DNA of 36,502 nt from Pseudomonadota bacterium (GCA_023393895.1 JAEXBT010000127.1:1-36502); one strand, 5' to 3'. Shown: positions 25,155 through 32,568, counted from the first letter of the stretch. The notes: generated by a model from the sequence alone, not told the origin. Translations and numbers: made by a program.

Positions 25155-25936
25155 GCCGCGTGCCTCGGTGCCGCGTCAAAGGCGATCGGGCCGTCCGGCT
25201 GGCCGTCGAGGAACTGCCGCACCAGCGGGTCGTCGCTGGCCTGCAGCTCCGCCGGCGTGCCATCGAACACGATGCGGCCGTTGGCGATCACCACCGCATG
25301 GTCGGCGACCGGCAGCGTCTCGTGCACGTGGTGGGTGACGATGATGCTGGTCAGGCCGAGTGTGCGGTTGAGCCGCGAGATCAGGCTCATGATCACGCCC
25401 GAAGCGATCGGGTCGAGGCCGGTGAGCGGTTCGTCGTAGATCATCAGCGGCGGGTCGAGCGCCAGCGCGCGCGCCAGCGCGACACGACGCGCCATGCCGC
25501 CGGACAGTTCGCGCGGATACAGGCCACCGGCGGCACGCAGGCCCACCGCATGCAGCTTCATCTCCACCAGCGTGTCGATGACCGCGTCCGGCAGGTCCGT
25601 ATGAGTACGCAGCGGCAGTGCCACGTTCTCCGCCGCGGTGAGGTCGGTGAGCAGGCCGTTGCCCTGCAGCAGCACGCCCAAGCGCTTGCGCATCGCCAGC
25701 AGTTCGCGCGGCCTGCGCGGTACCGCCTCGCCGAACACCTGCACGCGACCCGTCGCGGGCTCCAGCTCACCGGTCAACGCGGCCAGCAGGGTCGATTTTC
25801 CGCTGCCGGACGGACCGAGCACGGCGGTGACGCTGCCGGTGGGGACCGTCAGGTTGATCGCGTCCAGGATGGTGCGTCCGCCGCGCACGAGGCGCACGTT
25901 GTCCAGCTGCACGGCGGGCATCGGGATGTCGGGCAT
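25151..25936 (-). CDS. mlaF: ABC transporter ATP-binding protein MlaF
   Basis: 261-residue ATPase that powers the phospholipid transporter from the cytoplasmic side. Walker A GPSGSGKST at residues 41-49, Q-loop at QGNGLL (residues 91-96), ABC signature LSGGM at 144-148, Walker B LMIYDEP at 164-170 and the switch His in IIVTHHVHE are all present. It is the first gene of the mlaFEDCB-A cluster. The ATG at 25936 is a judgement; another ATG 15 bases downstream (MPAVQLDN) is possible, and no clear ribosome binding site marks either. A 319-base non-coding region lies upstream. Confidence 0.95.
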   Translation of the reverse strand: MPDIPMPAVQLDNVRLVRGGRTILDAINLTVPTGSVTAVLGPSGSGKSTLLAALTGELEPATGRVQVFGEAVPRRPRELLAMRKRLGVLLQGNGLLTDLTAAENVALPLRTHTDLPDAVIDTLVEMKLHAVGLRAAGGLYPRELSGGMARRVALARALALDPPLMIYDEPLTGLDPIASGVIMSLISRLNRTLGLTSIIVTHHVHETLPVADHAVVIANGRIVFDGTPAELQASDDPLVRQFLDGQPDGPIAFDAAPRHAA

Positions 25937-26255
25937 GTGCTCGGTCAGGAAACCCCAACGGGCTAGGGTGGCGGATTCATCCTGAATGGAGGCCCGCTCG
26001 GCGCCTGTGGTGCAGCGGCCGTCACGTGGCGCTCGCGTCGCGCTCACGGCGCCTTGTCTTTCCCGCGCCCGCGCTGAACCGGTAACGCCGATTTCGCGCC
26101 GTGTGCCGCGATTTCACATCCGTGCCATCGCCATCCGCCTAGCTTGGACCCATCGACGCACGCCCTGCATCGGCAAGGCATCCGCAAGACGCGTCGGTGC
26201 ACTCGACCCTCCCCCGGGTTCCCTGCAACAAGACATACAAGAAGGAAGCAAAGTC
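25937..26255. other. 319-base non-coding region between mlaF and the glycine-zipper gene
   Basis: Divergent intergenic region. It has open frames but none with protein-like composition or a good start. On the plus strand, its last 30 bases hold an AT-richer leader and the GAAGGAAG ribosome binding site of the glycine-zipper gene. GAACCGGTAACG near 26074-26085 faintly recalls an extracytoplasmic sigma factor -35 (GAAC), but I see no matching -10. No strong consensus promoter found for either gene. Confidence 0.5.
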
Positions 26256-26720
26256 ATGACGAACGAAGTCAAGAAGGATCACAGCATCGGCGCCGGTACC
26301 GGCGCGGTCGGCGGCGCTGTCGCGGGCGCGGCCCTCGGCTCCATGGCCGGTCCGGTCGGCACCGTTGTCGGTGCGGTAGCCGGTGCGGTCGGTGGCGCCA
26401 AGGCCGGCGACGCGATCGCCGAAGCGGTCAACCCGACCGAGTACAGCCGCCACTTCGAGGCCAACTACCGCAACGCGCCGTATTACTCGGCCGGTCGCGA
26501 GTGGTCGGACTACGAGCCGGCCTACAAGTACGGCTATGACACCTACGGCCAGTACCGTGGCCAGCGCTTCGAGGACATCGAATCCGACCTCGAGCGCAAC
26601 TGGGAAGCGACCAAGGCCGATTCGCGCCTGGCGTGGAACGAGGCCAAGGGCGCGGTGCGCGATGGCTGGCACCACATCGAGCGCGCCATGCCGGGCGACG
26701 CCGACGGCGACGGCCGTTAA
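26256..26720 (+). CDS. Glycine-zipper protein with aromatic/acidic C-terminal domain
   Basis: 154-residue protein of unknown function. Residues 11-52 form a glycine-zipper hairpin: repeated G-x3-G spacing (GAGTGAVGGAVAGAALGSMAG then GTVVGAVAGAVGGAKAG), likely two membrane-inserting helices turned at residues 31-34. The rest is hydrophilic and rich in Tyr, Trp and Arg (YRNAPYYSAGREWSDYEPAY, then DLERNWE and WNEAKGAVRDGWHHIERAM), a pattern found in stress-related bacterial proteins, from memory. No signal peptide is evident. It has a strong GAAGGAAG ribosome binding site, a long upstream region and a strong terminator downstream, suggesting high expression as a single-gene unit. Confidence 0.8.
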   Translation: MTNEVKKDHSIGAGTGAVGGAVAGAALGSMAGPVGTVVGAVAGAVGGAKAGDAIAEAVNPTEYSRHFEANYRNAPYYSAGREWSDYEPAYKYGYDTYGQYRGQRFEDIESDLERNWEATKADSRLAWNEAKGAVRDGWHHIERAMPGDADGDGR

Positions 26721-26731
26721 TCGAGCAACAC

Positions 26732-26753
26732 GTCCGATGCGCTGACATCGGAC
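26732..26753. repeat. 8-bp hairpin just after the glycine-zipper gene
   Basis: GTCCGATG (26732-26739) pairs with CATCGGAC (26746-26753) around a 6-base loop, 12 bases after the stop codon. No T-run follows, so it may protect the mRNA 3' end ahead of the true terminator rather than terminate transcription itself. Confidence 0.55.
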
Positions 26754-26817
26754 CGGCTCGTCGGTGGCAGGCGGCAGGTTTCTGCAGATGCGGCCAATCG
26801 ACACTCCAGAGAGCCAG

Positions 26818-26850
26818 CACGGGCCACCTTCGGGTGGCCCGTGTTTCTTT
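26818..26850 (+). terminator. Strong rho-independent terminator after the glycine-zipper gene
   Basis: A perfect 11-bp stem, CACGGGCCACC with GGTGGCCCGTG, closed by a TTCG tetraloop (26829-26832) and followed directly by TTTCTTT (26844-26850). UUCG loops are unusually stable. It lies 97 bases beyond the glycine-zipper stop and only 44 bases before the folE ATG, so folE must have its own promoter in that short gap or rely on read-through. Confidence 0.92.
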
Positions 26851-26882
26851 GGGCGAACGACGAAGTGGCACCGGCATCGCGC

Positions 26883-26888
26883 TACCAT
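26883..26888 (+). promoter_or_regulatory. Candidate -10 element of folE, 6 nt before the start codon
   Basis: TACCAT (4 of 6 matches to TATAAT) ends 6 bases before the folE ATG and lies after the strong upstream terminator. There is no Shine-Dalgarno sequence. A -35 is not evident, so the call rests on spacing and the need for a promoter in a 44-base gap. Confidence 0.4.
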
Positions 26889-26894
26889 GGCCGG

Positions 26895-27521
26895 ATGGAA
26901 GACCAACTCGAATCCGGCCCCCTCGACCCGAACGACGACCAGCGCCACGGCGTCGCCCGCGAGGACGCCGAGGCCGCGGTGCGCACGCTGCTGCGCTGGG
27001 CCGGCGAGGACCCGGCGCGCGAAGGCCTGCTCGACACGCCCAAGCGGGTGGTCAAGGCCTATGGCGACTGGTTCGCCGGTTACGCCATCGATCCCGACGC
27101 CTACCTGCTGCGCACCTTCGAGGAAGTCGCCGGCTACGACGAGATGATCGTCCTGCGGGACATCGAATACGAAAGCCACTGCGAGCACCACATGGCGCCG
27201 ATCATCGGCAAGGTGCACGTCGGCTATCTGCCCAAGGGCCGCGTGGTCGGGATCAGCAAGCTGGCACGGGTCGTGGATGCCTATGCGCGCCGCTTCCAGG
27301 TGCAGGAGAAGATGACCGCGCAGATCGCCAACTGCATCCAGCGCGCGCTGGAGCCGGCCGGGGTCGCGGTGGTTGTCGAGGGCGCGCACGAGTGCATGAC
27401 TACCCGTGGCGTGCACAAGCGCGGGGTGAGCATGGTGACCTCCACTATGCTTGGCACCTTCCGCGAGGATGCCCGCACCCGCAACGAATTCCTTCGTTTC
27501 ATCGAACCGGGCCGCCGCTGA
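26895..27521 (+). CDS. folE: GTP cyclohydrolase I
   Basis: 208-residue cytoplasmic zinc enzyme that converts GTP to 7,8-dihydroneopterin triphosphate, the first step of tetrahydrofolate and tetrahydropterin synthesis. Zinc ligands are visible: Cys96 and His99 in [13 protein letters not shown] and Cys167 in HECMTTRGV. Further conserved blocks are [38 protein letters not shown] and the C-terminal RNEFLRFI. The ATG at 26895 is chosen because the N-terminus is then of typical length; an earlier start would lie in the terminator. Its product route also serves the pterin-dependent phhA in this window. Confidence 0.96.
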   Translation: MEDQLESGPLDPNDDQRHGVAREDAEAAVRTLLRWAGEDPAREGLLDTPKRVVKAYGDWFAGYAIDPDAYLLRTFEEVAGYDEMIVLRDIEYESHCEHHMAPIIGKVHVGYLPKGRVVGISKLARVVDAYARRFQVQEKMTAQIANCIQRALEPAGVAVVVEGAHECMTTRGVHKRGVSMVTSTMLGTFREDARTRNEFLRFIEPGRR

Positions 27522-27528
27522 TCCGGCA

Positions 27529-27556
27529 TTGACAATTTGCTCCGGGTGAAAACAAT
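27529..27556 (+). promoter_or_regulatory. Sigma-70 type promoter of the DUF2239 gene, probably leaderless
   Basis: TTGACA at 27529-27534 is a perfect -35. After 16 bases, AACAAT (27551-27556) matches the -10 consensus at 4 of 6 positions. The -10 ends 6 bases before the ATG at 27563, so transcription should begin at the start codon itself. The promoter begins 8 bases after the folE stop. Confidence 0.65.
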
Positions 27557-27562
27557 GGCGGG

Positions 27563-28174
27563 ATGGAGCTGCCCGCCGCCTACCGCCCCGACACCCGCTG
27601 CACCGCCTTTCTGGACGACCGACGGATCGCCGCCGGCGAGCTGCGCCATGTCGCCCTGCGCGCGCAGCAGGCGTTGGCCGCACGGCCGGACGGTCACCTG
27701 CTGATCTTCGATGACCGCGCGGGACGACTGATCGACCTGGACCTGCGGGGCGGGCCCGCGGACATCGTCCAGCGCCTGAGTCGCGAGGCGATTCCGGCCA
27801 GCGAAAGCGGGTCCGCGGAACCCGTCCGGCGCGGTCGCGGGCGGCCACGGCTGGGCGTGGTGGCGCGCGAGGTGACCCTGTTGCCGCGCCACTGGCAATG
27901 GCTGGGCGCCCAGCCCGGCGGTGCATCGGTGGCGCTGCGCAAGCTGGTCGAGGCCGCGCGCCGCGAGAACGCGCAGGGCGATGCCCGTCGCGCGGCGCAG
28001 GAGCGCAGCTACAGGTTCATGGTGGCGATGGCTGGTGATCGGCTCGGCTTCGAGGAAGCCTCGCGCGCGCTGTTTGCCGGCGACATCACCCGTTTCGAGG
28101 CGGAGATCGCCGGCTGGCCCGAAGACCTGCGTGATCATGCGACGATGCTCGCCGCCGACGCTTGGCCGCCCTGA
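27563..28174 (+). CDS. DUF2239 family protein
   Basis: 203-residue cytoplasmic protein of unknown function. The N-terminal half (CTAFLDDRRIAAGELRHVALRA, GHLLIFDDRAGRLIDLDLRG) and the strongly conserved second half (GRGRPRLGVVAREVTLLPRHWQWL, GGASVALRKLVEAARRE) match the DUF2239 family as I remember it. The GRGRP stretch resembles an AT-hook, and the VALRKLVEAARR segment a helix with DNA-binding look, so a nucleic acid role is conceivable but unproven. No signal peptide or membrane helix. It is followed 32 bases later by the MFS gene on the same strand. Confidence 0.85.
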   Translation: MELPAAYRPDTRCTAFLDDRRIAAGELRHVALRAQQALAARPDGHLLIFDDRAGRLIDLDLRGGPADIVQRLSREAIPASESGSAEPVRRGRGRPRLGVVAREVTLLPRHWQWLGAQPGGASVALRKLVEAARRENAQGDARRAAQERSYRFMVAMAGDRLGFEEASRALFAGDITRFEAEIAGWPEDLRDHATMLAADAWPP

Positions 28175-28206
28175 GTCGCGGTATCGAACCTGTCCACGGA
28201 ATCCGC

Positions 28207-29451
28207 ATGACCGCTCCCGTCCAGCCGCCGGTGCGCCGCGCCGCGCTGATCTTCATCTTCATCACGGTGCTGATCGACATCCTCGCGTTCGGGCTGATCA
28301 TCCCGGTGCTGCCGCACCTGGTGCAGGAGTTCGTCGGCGGCGACATCCGCACCGCCAGCTACTGGGTCGGAATCTTCGGTACCGCCTTCGCCGCGATCCA
28401 GTTCTTCTCGGCGCCGATCCAGGGCGCGCTGTCCGACCGCTTTGGCCGCCGGCCGGTGATCCTGCTGTCCTGCCTGGGGCTCGGTCTCGATTTCGTCTTC
28501 ATGGCGCTCGCGCCGAGCCTGATGTGGCTCTTCGTGGGCCGGGTGCTGTCGGCAATCACTTCGGCCAGCTTCACCACCGCGAACGCCTACATCGCCGATG
28601 TCACGCCACCGGAGAAGCGCGCGGGTGCGTTCGGGATGATCGGCATGGCGTTCGGCCTGGGTTTCATCGTCGGGCCGATGCTGGGCGGCTGGCTCGGCCA
28701 TTACGACCTGCGCTGGCCGTTCTGGGGCGCGGCGATCCTCGCGCTGCTGAACTTCTGCTATGGCCTTTTCGTGCTTCCCGAATCACTGCCGCCGGAGCGG
28801 CGCAGCGCGCGCTTCGAGTGGCGACAGGCGCACCCGATCGGGGCGGTCAAGCTGATCGCGGGGTATCCGCAGATGTTCATGCTGGCCGCGATCCTGCTGC
28901 TGTCCAACCTCGCGCATTACGTGTATCCGAACATGTTCGTGCTGTACGCGGACTACCGCTACCAGTGGGGCCCGCAGGAAGTGGGCTGGGTGCTGGCGGC
29001 GGTAGGCGTGTGTTCGGCGCTGGTGCAGGGGTTGCTGGTGCGCAGGGTGGCGCCGCGCTTCGGCGAACAGAACACGCTGGTGTTCGGGCTGGCCGCGGGG
29101 ACGCTGGGCTTCATCGGCTACGGACTGGCACCGCAGGGCTGGATGTTCCTGGCGGTGGTGCCGGTGATGGCGCTGTGGGGACTGGCCGGGCCGGCCGCGC
29201 AGTCACTGGTGACGCGTGAAGTCGGGCCGGAGGCGCAGGGCCGCGTGCAGGGTGCGATGGCGAGTCTGGTCAGCCTTGCGGGGATCGTCGCGCCGACGCT
29301 CTACACCAGCAGCTTCGCGTTCTTCATCGGTGATCGTGCGCCCATGGAACTGCCGGGCATGCCGTGGTTCATCGCAGGCGGCCTACTGGGCATCGCCCTG
29401 TGGCTCGCAACGCGGCATCGACGCACGCATCGTTTGCCGGCAGCAGCCTGA
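28207..29451 (+). CDS. MFS transporter, TetA-like (tetracycline-resistance type family)
   Basis: 414-residue proton-coupled exporter of the major facilitator superfamily, with twelve membrane helices. The DHA1/TetA pattern is clear: FITVLIDILAFGLIIPVLPHL in helix one, motif A GALSDRFGRRP at residues 73-83, SAITSASFTTANAYIADVTP in helix four to loop, and GLGFIVGPMLGGWLG (motif C like) in helix five. Such proteins export drugs or small metabolites; the real substrate is unknown and resistance cannot be assumed. The ATG at 28207 follows the DUF2239 gene; its weak GGAA could serve as ribosome binding site. Convergent with the SCO gene, 4 bases between stops. Confidence 0.88.
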   Translation: MTAPVQPPVRRAALIFIFITVLIDILAFGLIIPVLPHLVQEFVGGDIRTASYWVGIFGTAFAAIQFFSAPIQGALSDRFGRRPVILLSCLGLGLDFVFMALAPSLMWLFVGRVLSAITSASFTTANAYIADVTPPEKRAGAFGMIGMAFGLGFIVGPMLGGWLGHYDLRWPFWGAAILALLNFCYGLFVLPESLPPERRSARFEWRQAHPIGAVKLIAGYPQMFMLAAILLLSNLAHYVYPNMFVLYADYRYQWGPQEVGWVLAAVGVCSALVQGLLVRRVAPRFGEQNTLVFGLAAGTLGFIGYGLAPQGWMFLAVVPVMALWGLAGPAAQSLVTREVGPEAQGRVQGAMASLVSLAGIVAPTLYTSSFAFFIGDRAPMELPGMPWFIAGGLLGIALWLATRHRRTHRLPAAA

Positions 29452-29455
29452 GCTT

Positions 29456-30055
29456 CTAGTTTGCCAGCGCCTTCTTCACCGCGGCGACGAATTCGGGATC
29501 AGGAGAACCACCGAGTTTTTCGGTGCGCGCCAACGGACGGCCCTGGGCATCGACCAGCACCAGCGCGCTGGTGTGGTTGAACTCGCCATCGGCCAGCAGC
29601 CGGTAGCGGATGCCGAGGACGCCGGCGATGCCGCGGACATCGCCTTCGCGCGGGCGCAGCATCGTCCAGCGGGAAAGATCCACCTTGCGCCGGGTGGCGA
29701 CCCGGGTGAGCGCGGCGGGATAGTCGCGCTTGGGATCCATGCTGATGAAGGTGACTCCGAGCGCGGCGCGTTCGGCCGGGGTGAGCGCGCGCTCGACGGC
29801 GAAGGCGCTGTCGATGATCAGCGGGCAGATGTAGCGGCACGAGGTGTAGAACATCGTCACCAGCTGCGGGCGCCCGCGGCGTGCCGAGAGCGCAGTGGCA
29901 CGGCCGGACTGGTCCACCATGCGTGCATCGAGCTGATAGATGGAATCGGCAGGCAACGGCGCGGCCTTGGCCTGCGGCGCGGGACCCCGGGCCATCGCAG
30001 CGGCAGGCAGCAGCAGCGCCAGCGCGGCGGCGAGGATGAACGTCGGGTGCTTCAT
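29456..30055 (-). CDS. SCO1/SenC/PrrC family copper/redox protein
   Basis: 199-residue exported thioredoxin-fold protein. A signal peptide (MKHPTFILAAALALLLPAAAMA) is followed by the SCO domain with the CxxxC copper site at Cys73 and Cys77 (TSCRYICPLI) and the third ligand His161 (EFNHTSALVLV). SCO proteins deliver copper to, or keep reduced, the Cu site of cytochrome oxidase; those in nir clusters may serve copper nitrite reductase, which is an inference here from context. It lies 25 bases after nirV on the same strand, with GGAG as ribosome binding site, and is the last gene of the nirK operon. Confidence 0.92.
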   Translation of the reverse strand: MKHPTFILAAALALLLPAAAMARGPAPQAKAAPLPADSIYQLDARMVDQSGRATALSARRGRPQLVTMFYTSCRYICPLIIDSAFAVERALTPAERAALGVTFISMDPKRDYPAALTRVATRRKVDLSRWTMLRPREGDVRGIAGVLGIRYRLLADGEFNHTSALVLVDAQGRPLARTEKLGGSPDPEFVAAVKKALAN

Positions 30056-30080
30056 CGTGGACTCCGTGAGGCGGCGCGAC

Positions 30081-30842
30081 TCATTTCGCGCAGCGGAAAC
30101 CCATGTTGCCGGTGACATCGTCGGCTTCCAGCGAGGAGAGCATCGCCACCCGCATCATCACCGCGTAGTTGTCGCGGTCGCGCATCGACAGCGCGCCGGC
30201 ACCGCAGAACTTGGTGGTGTCGGCATCGCCCTGCTTGCGGTTGTCGCCATCGACCAGCAGGGAGGAAGCATCGCCCGTCCATTCCCAGACCAGGCCATGC
30301 AGGTCGCGGATGCCGTAGGCGTTGGCGGCCTGCAGCCCGACCCGCGAGAGCGGCGCATTGGAGGGCCGCGAGTACCAGCGCAGGATGCGCTCCTTCCAGA
30401 CCCGGTCGTTGCGGGCGTCGGTGCGGCGCTCGTCGGCGGCGGCGGCGTATTCCCACTCGTTCCAGGTCGGCAGCCGCGCGCCCTGCGCCTTGCAGTAGGC
30501 GGCCGCGGCGAACCAGCTGACGTTGACCACCGGCTGCTGCGGCTGGGCCTTGGCGCCGAGCGTGGTCGGGCCGGCCCAGTGCTGCAGGTAGCGGCTCTCC
30601 GCGAACACGGCCGGCGCCTTGCCGCGTTGCCACTTGGGATGCTTGCGGACGAACTCGAGGAACTGCGCATTGGTCACCGGCAGTTCCATCAGCCGGAACG
30701 GCGCGATGCGCACCGTGCTGCGATCCTCGTACTGCAGTGCGGAGTTGAAGACGCCGCCCGGCAAAGCTTTCCACGCCGTCGCGTTGGCGGCGAGCGCCAG
30801 CGCGGGGAGCAGCAGCACCGACAGGACGGCGGCTTTCCGCAT
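30081..30842 (-). CDS. nirV: NirV: SUMF1/FGE-sulfatase-family protein of the nitrite reductase operon
   Basis: 253-residue exported protein. A signal peptide (about residues 1-19, ending ALALAAN) precedes a formylglycine-generating-enzyme-like fold: NVSWFAAAAYCKAQGARLPTWNEWEYAAA (given in parts around residues 107-135), GLVWEWTGDA, and the terminal NMGFRCAK. In FGE two active-site cysteines lie close together near the C-terminal part; here only Cys213 (KFCGAGALSM) is present in that region, plus Cys251. NirV proteins accompany nirK in many denitrifiers, but their function is not established. The ATG overlaps the nirK stop (ATGA). Confidence 0.85.
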   Translation of the reverse strand: MRKAAVLSVLLLPALALAANATAWKALPGGVFNSALQYEDRSTVRIAPFRLMELPVTNAQFLEFVRKHPKWQRGKAPAVFAESRYLQHWAGPTTLGAKAQPQQPVVNVSWFAAAAYCKAQGARLPTWNEWEYAAAADERRTDARNDRVWKERILRWYSRPSNAPLSRVGLQAANAYGIRDLHGLVWEWTGDASSLLVDGDNRKQGDADTTKFCGAGALSMRDRDNYAVMMRVAMLSSLEADDVTGNMGFRCAK

Positions 30843-32350
30843 CAGTGGCCCTCGGACGCGTTGACCGGCTTGGCCTTGCGCGCGGCGGCGGCATCGGCGG
30901 TGCTGACCCGGCCGCCCGGGTTGCCCCAGCTGTTGAGCACGTAGGTGGAGATGTTGGCGACCTCGTCGTCGGTCAGCTGCGCCATCGGCGGCATGATCGA
31001 GTTGTAGTCCTTGCCATTGACCTTCACCGGCCCCTGCATGCCGTGCAGGACGATCTCGGGCAGGCGCTTGGGGTTGGCCTTGATGTAGTCGGAGCCGGCC
31101 AACGGCGGGAACACGCCTTCCATGCCCTTGCCATCGGTGCCGTGGCAGGTGGAGCAGGTGCCGGCGAACAGGACCTGGCCTGCTGCCACCTGCTCTTCCT
31201 GGGTCAGCGTGCCGGCCTTGGCGGCTGCGGCTGCGGCGGCCACCGGTGCACGGCTGGTGCCGGCGGCCTGGTCGCCCAGGTAGACCTCGTCCACTTCCTT
31301 GCCCGAGAAGATCGCCTTGTTCTCCGGGCCGTCCGCCTGCAGGATCGCCAGCGCGCCCTTGTTAAAGGCGCGGAAGATGGAGTGGTCGACCAGCACGTAG
31401 CTGCCGGGGACTTCCATGTGGAACTCCATCATCGCCGCACCGCCAGCCGGGATCAGCGTGGTCTGCACGTTCTCCTGGTACTTGGTGCCACCTTCGTACC
31501 AGACCTTGTCGAAGATTTCGCCGATCACATGGAAGCTGGAAACCAGGTTCGGTCCGCCGTTGCCCACGTACAGGCGCACCGTCTCGCCGGTCTTGGCCTT
31601 GAGCGCCTTGTCGCCGGTCATCGAGCCTTCCATGCCGTTGAACAGCACGTAGGTCGGGTTCTCGTCGATCGCCTTTTCCATGTCGAACGGCTGCAGGCCC
31701 TTTTCGCGGTACTTGCCCGTGGTGTAGAAGTCGCCCTGCATCACGTAGAATTCCTTGTCCACCTTCGGCAGGCCCTCCGGCGGCTCGACCAGGATCAGGC
31801 CGTACATGCCGTTGGCGATGTGCATGCCCACCGGCGCGGTGGCGCAGTGGTAGACGTAGAGGCCGGCATTGAGCGCCTTGAAGGTGAACTGGGTCTGGTG
31901 GCCGGGCGCGGTGAAGCTGGCCGCGGCACCGCCACCCGGGCCGGTCACGCCGTGCAGGTCGATGTTGTGCGGCATCTTGCTGTCGGGCATGTTGCGCAGG
32001 TGGAATTCGACCGTGTCACCCTGGCGCACGCGGATGAAGCTGCCGGGCACAGTCCCGCCGAAGGTCCAGAAGGTGTAGGTCACGCCTTCCGAGATCGGCA
32101 TCTCCTTCTCGATGACGTCGAGCTCGACGATCACCTTGGCCGGTGCGCTGCGGCCGGTGGCCGGCGGCACCATCGGCGGTGCGGTGAGCACGGCCTTGAT
32201 CGGCTCGCCTTGGGGCGGGCCGAAGTCGCCCTTCCGCGAACCGCCGGTATCGGACTCGGTGCCGCTGGCGGCGGTGCCGTCGTTATTGGCCTTGCAGCCC
32301 GCCAGCGCGAGCGCGGCGGCGATGAAGAGACAGAGTGCTTTGCGGTTCAT
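30842..32350 (-). CDS. nirK: Copper-containing nitrite reductase fused to C-terminal cytochrome c
   Basis: 502-residue lipoprotein-type (lipobox Cys19, LALAGC) periplasmic enzyme reducing nitrite to nitric oxide in denitrification. Two cupredoxin domains hold all copper ligands: type 1 site His128, Cys169, His177, Met182; type 2 site His133, His168, His323; catalytic Asp131 and His274. After an Ala-rich linker (about 368-378), a class I cytochrome c domain follows with heme motif CSTCH at 399-403 and a Met ligand at IMPPM (453 or 456), presumably the built-in electron donor, as in other three-domain NirK enzymes. It heads the nirK-nirV-sco operon. An FNR/DNR-like box lies 66 bases upstream of the ATG. 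Confidence 0.96.
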   Translation of the reverse strand: MNRKALCLFIAAALALAGCKANNDGTAASGTESDTGGSRKGDFGPPQGEPIKAVLTAPPMVPPATGRSAPAKVIVELDVIEKEMPISEGVTYTFWTFGGTVPGSFIRVRQGDTVEFHLRNMPDSKMPHNIDLHGVTGPGGGAAASFTAPGHQTQFTFKALNAGLYVYHCATAPVGMHIANGMYGLILVEPPEGLPKVDKEFYVMQGDFYTTGKYREKGLQPFDMEKAIDENPTYVLFNGMEGSMTGDKALKAKTGETVRLYVGNGGPNLVSSFHVIGEIFDKVWYEGGTKYQENVQTTLIPAGGAAMMEFHMEVPGSYVLVDHSIFRAFNKGALAILQADGPENKAIFSGKEVDEVYLGDQAAGTSRAPVAAAAAAAKAGTLTQEEQVAAGQVLFAGTCSTCHGTDGKGMEGVFPPLAGSDYIKANPKRLPEIVLHGMQGPVKVNGKDYNSIMPPMAQLTDDEVANISTYVLNSWGNPGGRVSTADAAAARKAKPVNASEGH

Positions 32351-32383
32351 CCTGGGGTCCCCGGGGTTGATTCAGCCTGTTTG

Positions 32384-32402
32384 GGGCAGGTTGCGCCTGC
32401 CC
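32384..32402. repeat. 7-bp hairpin in the nirK promoter region
   Basis: GGGCAGG (32384-32390) pairs with CCTGCCC (32396-32402) around loop TTGCG. It sits between the FNR-like box and nirK, about where the nirK -10 would be expected. On the plus strand it is followed by TTCTT, so it could also stop antisense transcription; on the minus strand it could be an operator or a leader hairpin. Confidence 0.45.
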
Positions 32403-32415
32403 TTCTTGCGTGTCG

Positions 32416-32429
32416 CTGATGCAGGTCAA
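32416..32429 (-). promoter_or_regulatory. FNR/DNR/NnrR-like binding site upstream of nirK
   Basis: On the minus strand this reads TTGAC-CTGC-ATCAG, matching TTGAT-N4-ATCAA at 8 of 10 positions. Placed 66 bases before the nirK ATG, a class II promoter (site centred near -41.5) would start transcription around 32381, leaving a leader of about 30 bases. This fits induction of nirK by low oxygen or nitric oxide, the usual mode for denitrification genes. Confidence 0.65.
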
Positions 32430-32568
32430 GCAGCACTACGTCCACGGCCGTGGCGGCCGGCAACCGGGCACCGAGGCGGGTCGCGAGCGACTATAGAACT
32501 GAACAGCGACAGCCTCATGCGGCAGCGCGGCAACGGCCTGCTGAATTACACTCCAAGATTCCTGACAC

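Noticed and set aside
26074..26096. GAACCGGTAACG as an extracytoplasmic sigma factor promoter for the glycine-zipper gene
   Set aside because: Only the GAAC part matches, no matching -10 is found at the right spacing, and the distance to the gene is 160 bases or more.
26841..26894. An earlier start for folE at 26841
   Set aside because: It would begin inside the terminator hairpin; the ATG at 26895 gives a family-typical N-terminus.
28162..28206. An upstream TTG start for the MFS gene
   Set aside because: It overlaps the DUF2239 stop and would add a non-conserved leader; the ATG at 28207 places the first helix normally.
28207..29451. Calling the MFS gene a tetracycline resistance gene
   Set aside because: The protein belongs to the wider TetA-like family, but family resemblance alone does not show drug resistance.
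30845..32419. A 524-codon plus-strand open frame opposite nirK
   Set aside because: nirK has every copper ligand and a heme motif; the antisense frame is His/Val/Arg-rich noise due to GC-biased third positions.
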